From contig CM077672.1 in NCBI GenBank assembly GCA_039707655.1, forward strand, positions 354,622,031 through 354,686,030: a DNA stretch of 64,000 bases. Direction: 5' to 3'. Every line of letters starts with the position of its first letter. Position 1 is the first letter of the stretch. The translations under genes and the position numbers were made by a program. This stretch comes from Elymus sibiricus. Taxonomy: Eukaryota > Streptophyta > Magnoliopsida > Poales > Poaceae. The notes beneath the pieces are model-generated. The model did not search any database and had not been told where the DNA came from. It saw only the letters and a list, made by a program, of their open reading frames with translations. Of the stretch, positions 58,966-64,000 are shown in pieces.

Positions 58966-60345
58966 AGTATGGATAGTAGATATAGGTTTTTGTAATCTAA
59001 AAATATAAAAACAGCAAGGTAGCAAGTAACAAAAGTGAGCACGAACGGTATTGCAATGCTTAAAAACAAGGCCTAGGGTTCATACTTTCGCTAGTGCGAT
59101 CTCTCAACATTGTTGACATAGTTGAATCATATGTAAATCCCTCACGTGCGACAAAGAGTTCATTCCAAAGTCACAAATAGCGGAGAACAAACGAAGGAAT
59201 TGTTGTAGGGTATGAAACCACCTCAAAGTTATCCTTCCCGATCAATCTTATGAGCCATCCCCATTAATTGTCACGAACAGCACTAGAGTTCGTACTAGAA
59301 TAACACCTTAAGATACACATCAACCAAAACCCTAATGTCACCTAGGCACTCCAATGTCACCACGAGTACCCACAGGTTTGATTATACGATATGCATCACA
59401 CAATCTCAGATTCATCTATTCAAACCAACACAAAGAACTTCAAAGAGTGCCCCAAAGTTTCTACCGGAAAGTCAAGGCGAAAACGTGTGCCAACCCTTAT
59501 GCATAAATCCCCGAGGTCACGAAACCCGCAAGTTGATCACCAAAACATACATCAAGTGACTCAAGTGAATATCCCATTGTCACCATAGATATCCATATGC
59601 AAGACATATATCAAGTGTTCTCAAATCCTTAAAGACTCAATCCGATAAGAAAACTTCAAAGGGAAAACTCAATTCATCACAAGAAGATAGAGAGGGGAAA
59701 ACTCCACATGATTCATCTATATCAACAAAGCTCGTGATACATCAAGATCGTGCCATCTCAAGAACACGAGAGAGAGAGATCAAACACATAGCTACTGGTA
59801 CAAACCCTCAGCCCCAAGGGTGAACTACTCCCTCCTCATCATGGAGACCGCCGGGATGATGAAGATGGCCTCCGGTGATGCTTTCCCCCCTCCGGCAGGG
59901 TGCCGAAAAAGGGCTGTAGATGATATCGTGGAAGTACAGAGGCTTGCGGCGGCGTAAAAACTCATCTAGGTTAACTTTCGGTGGTTTCTGAATATATATG
60001 ATTTTTTTGGCGTTGGGATCACGCGAGACGGAACCACGTGGGCCCCATGAGGTACCAGGGTGCGCCTGGGGGGGTGGTAAGCCCCGGTGCCTCGTGGGCA
60101 GTGGGTGGCCCCCCTCCAGTGGGTCTTGGTTCCAGTATTACTTATTTGTTCCATAAAAAATCTCCAAAAAGTTTCATCCAATTCCAAGAACTTTTATTTC
60201 TGCACAAAAAAGAACACCATGGCAATTCTGCTGAAAATAGCGTCAGTCCGGGTTAGTTCTAATCAAATCATACCAAAACCATATAGAATTGTTATAAACA
60301 TGGCATGAATACTTCATAAATTATAGACACGTTGGAGACGTATCA
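58966..60345 (-). repeat. 5' LTR of element H, 3' end deleted
   Basis: On the minus strand it starts TGATACGTCTCCAACG-like (mutated to CGTGTC near 60328) and continues to TATCTACTATCCATAC, where it is joined to the gene at 58965. About 260 bases of LTR plus the primer site are missing. The GC palindrome has arms 60040-60066 and 60076-60099; the right arm is damaged. Confidence 0.85.
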
Positions 60346-60350
60346 GACAT

Positions 60351-63300
60351 CTTCGTCCCCGGACAGCTCTTCGCGTTCGGCAGCATTGTGCTGCATGTCG
60401 ACCCGACCGGTCATCTCGGCCAGGTCATTGGCTTCGTCCCCGAGCAGGAAATCAGGTTCGGCAACCTGGAATACATCGCCGACTCCCGCGGCAATCTGGT
60501 CTTTGCTGGGTTGTTGGCTTTACCCGAGGAGCCTAACAATCCCGAGGCCTCGACCTCGGATTCTCTCCCCGTCCCTGGGCTGGGCCTCAGTTCGGATCTG
60601 GCCTTGGGTCTGGATCCAGCCCCGGCGCCAGAAAACCAAGTGTCACCCTTGGCCGAACATACTCCCAGTATTGGTGAGCCGGAGCTCAACTTCGATGGCC
60701 GCCCGAACGTGAATCTGGTGGACCTCTCATTTTTAAGTGAGATGCTAGATCAGATCCAGAAGATGAATATCGCGGATGGCCCATCCTCGGACCAAGAGCA
60801 GGTTGGACAGGAGGCCAACCGTAGGGAATTTTGCGTCCCACCCACCACCCACTTGGTAGCCACTATCGAAGATTTAACCGACATGTTGGACTACGCCTCC
60901 AAGGAGGCTGACGACATGGATGAGGATATCGACATCCCGCCTCTTACGGCTCCCTCCCTTGCCACTTCCAACACCGGAAAGTGGGCCGCCACCTCCACCT
61001 ATGACGTCTACATGGTCGACACCCCCATGAAGGACGGTGACATGACCAAGAAGGATGGTGACGATCCCACCGAAAAACCGCCCAGACGCCGACGACGGCG
61101 AGCCAGAGGGCGAGGAAAGGGCAAGGAAAATCACACAGACACGAATGGTACCGGAGATAACGAGACTCCGGACAACTTGGGGGAGCTCGGCGACAACACC
61201 CCCGAGCAGCGCCCTGACGCCCCCGAAGGGCACGAGGACCAGGGTGACCCCGAGGACCTCGACGATTCCGAGGACAGTAATTACCTCCCTCCGTCCGAAG
61301 AGGAGGACAGCCTCGGACCCGAAGACTTCATCGTCCGAGAGGTTCCCCTGGAGCAAGAGAAATTCAAGCGGCAACTCATCACCACTGCCCGAAGCTTGAA
61401 GAGGAAGCAACAACAGTTAAAAGCCAAACAGGATACGCTCAACGACAGATGGACGATGGTCCTAGCCACTGAAAAAGGCCTTGACGATCAACGTCAGGGT
61501 CAATACAAGATTTACCCACGGCGGCGCCTACTCCCAGAATTTGAGGACGAGGCCTTTGAGCCCATGCCTCCCAGATGAACTTACGCAAGCCAGCCCGACC
61601 GCCCCCCTCGAGGACGGGATAGGTCGGCTGCGGAAACCGAACTCCCACCCGCGCCCCCACGAGGACGGGATAGGGCGGCCCGAGAAACCGAACACCCACC
61701 CACGCCTCCTCGCCAAGCAGGCAAAGACACGGTTCAACCAGACGACCAATACGATCTACGCCGTGACCTGAACGCCAGAGGGATGCAGTCAAGATCCATC
61801 TATGGATCCACAGGACACGCGCCCGCTGGACGGGACGGATACCAAGCCAGGCGCGATAGGAACGACAGAGCTCGGGAGCAGCACCGTGCCCGGATGACAA
61901 CCGATCTCCGGCGCGATGTGGCCCGGGCCAGGGGCGCCGCGCACCCGATGTGTTTCACTGATGAGGTGATGCAGCATCAGTTCCCCGAGGGGTTCAAACC
62001 TGTCAATATAGAATCCTACGATGGGACAACTGACCCAGCTGTGTGGATTGAAGATTTTCTTCTCCACATTCATATGGCCCGAGGAGACGATCTCCACGCC
62101 ATTAAGTACTTACCGTTGAAACTCAAGGGACCAGCAAGGCATTGGCTGAACAGCCTACCCGAAAACTCAATCGGAAGCTGGGAGGAGCTCGAGGATGCAT
62201 TCCGAGCTAACTTTCAAGGCACCTATGTTCGGCCACCGGACGCCGATGACCTGAGCCATGTCATTCAGCAGCCCAGGGAATCAGCGCGGCAATTCTGGAA
62301 CCGGTTCTTGACTAAGAAGAACCAGATCGTCGACTGTCCGGATGCCGAAGCGATTGCGACATTCAAACATAGTATTCGGGATGAGTAGCTTGCCCGCCAG
62401 CTCGGCCAGGACAAGCCGAGAACAATGTCGGCCCTTACCTCCCTAATGACCCGCTTTTGCGCGGGTGAGGATAGCTGGTTAGCTCGTCGAAGCAACCACC
62501 CCGAAGACCCCGGCACTTCAGAGGCCCGGGACGGGAACGGGAAACCCCGGCACAATAAAAACAATAAGCGCCAGCACTCAAACAACGGCGGTGAAGCCGA
62601 TGACGCAGCAGTGAACGCCGGATTCAGCGGCTCAAAATCGGGACCGCGGAAAAAACCCTCTAAAGGGAACCGGGATGGCCCGTCTGCACTGGATAGAATA
62701 TTAGATAAGCCCTGCCAGATTCACGGCACCTCGGATAAGCCCGCCAACCATACCAACCATAACTGTTGGGTAATCAAACAGGCCGGCAAGATCACAGCCG
62801 AAGAACAGGGCAAGGGCCCCCGCAGCGACGATGACGACAAACCTCGCGGGCCAAACAACGGAGGCCAAAAATAGTTTCCTTCAGAGGTCAAAACCATGAA
62901 CATGATCTATGTCATGCATATACCAAAGAAGGAGCGAAAACGCACACTTCGGGATGTCTACGCCATAGAGCCGGTAGCCCCGAAATTCAACCCGTGGTCG
63001 GCTTGCCCGATCACTTTCGACCGTCGAGACCATCTGACCAGTACACGCCATGGAGGAACGACGGCTCTGGTGCTCGACCCCATCATGGACGGATTTCACG
63101 TCACCAGAGTCCTTATGGATGGAGGCAGCAGCCTCAACCTGATTTACTCAGATACAGTGAGGAAAATGGGGATTGACCCGTCAAGGATCAAACCCAGCAA
63201 CACCACCTTTAAAGGTGTAATCCCGGGTGTCGAGGCGCGCTGCTCGAGATCCGTGACATTGGAAGTAGTCTTCGGCTCGCCCGATAACTTCCGTAGTGAG

Positions 63301-63618
63301 GACTTGATCTTCGATATTGTCCCCTTCTGCAGCGGTTACCACGCACTCCTCGGCCGGACTGCATTTGCCCGCTTCAATGCCATCCTGCACTATGCATACC
63401 TAAAGCTCAAGATGCCAGGACCAAAGGGCGTTATTACCATCAACGGCAATACCGAGCGCTCGCTCTGAACTGAGGAACACACGGCGGCTCTAGCCGCCGA
63501 AGTCCAAGCCGCCGAAGAAGTGTCCCAAGCCCAGTCTACTGCCAAAACACTGGACGCACGCAAGCGCTCCCGAGCTGCAGCCTCGGCCCCGGAGCACTCC
63601 CATGCTCACCCCAAATAG
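60351..63618 (+). pseudogene. gag-protease polyprotein of element J, four in-frame stops
   Basis: It continues in frame from the ATG at 40240. A single frame runs to 63618, interrupted by TGA 61576-61578, TAG 62386-62388, TAG 62872-62874 and TGA 63466-63468. Parts in order are an N-terminal acidic region with a basic RRRRRRARGRGKGK patch, an Arg/Pro linker with a repeated PPRGRDR unit, the gag domain (SYDGTTDPAVWIEDFLLHI; GPARHWLNSLPENSIGSWEE), a Cys/His cluster (PCQIHGTSDKPANHTNHNCW) and the protease motif VLMDGGSSLNLIYSDTVRKM. TAG at 63616-63618 closes the frame. The coding sequence is clearly GC-richer than in the other elements. Confidence 0.8.
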
Positions 63619-64000
63619 GGGCACGCGCCCCACAGCATGGCCCACCTAGTCGCGAAATACGTACCTCGAGTGCACAATTTCGCGCTCAAAATTCCATGGG
63701 CAGTTGTGGGGACACATGAAACAAAGGCCAAGAGCTCAGTTCGACCGAGCAATGGTCAACAGATGTCTTCGAATCAACATCGACAACAGGCACCATCTAG
63801 GGTCTGATCAGCGTCAAACTGATACAACACGGCGACTTCCCAAAACCCTTTCCCAAGGGCTCGTCTGCTGAACATTACTACTTCCGCCAAACATACAGTC
63901 GACACCTTCGCTTACACGGAGGCTTCTTAACAGAGCAAAGGCGCAGACGTGCAGCAGGGCGTAGTAGGGACGTCAAACCACTCATGAAGGCCCTGTGTAA
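63619..64000 (+). other. Element J internal sequence, no clear ORF
   Basis: The protease frame has ended, and I see no reverse transcriptase motif before the window edge. The sequence may be a non-coding spacer or a decayed linker. Confidence 0.5.

Larger units (their letters stand above)
40284..60345 (-). mobile_element. Element H: G-family element, minus strand, carries CACTA
   Basis: It is flanked by the exact 5-bp duplication gacat (40279-40283 and 60346-60350). The left LTR (3' LTR) is complete at 40284-41920. The right LTR (5' LTR, 58966-60345) is fused to the gene by a deletion that removed the LTR end, primer site and gene start. It contains a CACTA transposon (43912-55810) and a MITE (58477-58850). 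It belongs to the same family as G. Confidence 0.9.
39713..64000 (+). mobile_element. Element J: GC-richer Gypsy element, runs off window
   Basis: The 5' LTR is 39713-40195, a primer-like site follows, and the gag ATG is at 40240. Fifteen codons later element H is inserted (40284-60345). The polyprotein resumes at 60351 and the window ends before any reverse transcriptase. The putative left target duplication is gggcc (39708-39712); its partner would lie outside. Gag and protease type suggest a Tat-like, non-Athila Gypsy lineage. Confidence 0.8.

Noticed and set aside
1..64000. Host genes, including resistance-type genes
   Set aside because: No frame outside the transposons has a recognisable plant protein motif or a convincing multi-exon structure.

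Overview
The window is intergenic DNA from a large grass genome, most likely a member of the Triticeae (wheat, Aegilops, barley or a relative). This rests on LTRs that begin TGATACGTCTCC, Sabrina-like Athila-type Gypsy elements with a tRNA-Asp primer site, and a CACTA transposon with a CACTAGTAGAAAA terminus. I found no host gene, tRNA, rRNA or CRISPR array. Nearly all the sequence is transposable elements inserted into one another, and every transposon gene here carries at least one visible break. Family names are from memory and tentative. Boundaries come from TG..CA ends, terminal repeats and target-site duplications (TSDs) read by eye.

Left arm, outermost to innermost: a minus-strand long repeat K' (508 to 1740) is cut by a Sabrina-like Gypsy element 'I' (5' LTR 1741-3154, gag-protease 3224-5839, second ORF 14215-14546 plus 36652-37295, 3' LTR from 39417). 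Inside I lies a minus-strand element 'II' (6695-13095) joined to a plus-strand LTR fragment (13096-14214). I also contains a solo LTR 'F' (14547-36646, TSD gggtt). F contains repeat 'K' (15596-35978, TSD catga). K contains Gypsy element 'L' (16772-33078), and L's 5' LTR contains element 'G' (17885-26248, TSD ctgYc). That is six levels of nesting.

Right arm: the 3' LTR of I is cut at 39713 by a GC-richer Gypsy element 'J' (LTR 39713-40195, gag-protease resuming at 60351, running off the window). Fifteen codons into its gag, J is cut by minus-strand element 'H' (40284-60345, TSD gacat). H carries a complete 11.9 kb CACTA transposon (43912-55810, TSD caa) and a Tourist/Harbinger-like MITE (58477-58850, TSD TAA). 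The CACTA element has two genes, a TNP2-type transposase and a seven-exon gene ending in a Ulp1-like cysteine protease domain; each has one in-frame stop.

I, II, L, G and H show no reverse transcriptase or integrase inside the window and look non-autonomous. I and L encode gag-protease. II, G and H instead encode one shared acidic protein family that I cannot name. These elements share 3' non-coding modules, paired GC-rich stem-loops built on the same motif as their polypurine tract, and in most LTRs a long GC-rich palindrome just upstream of the promoter region. The long repeat K appears to encode a spliced, tyrosine- and aspartate-rich peptide whose last exon keeps its reading frame in both copies.
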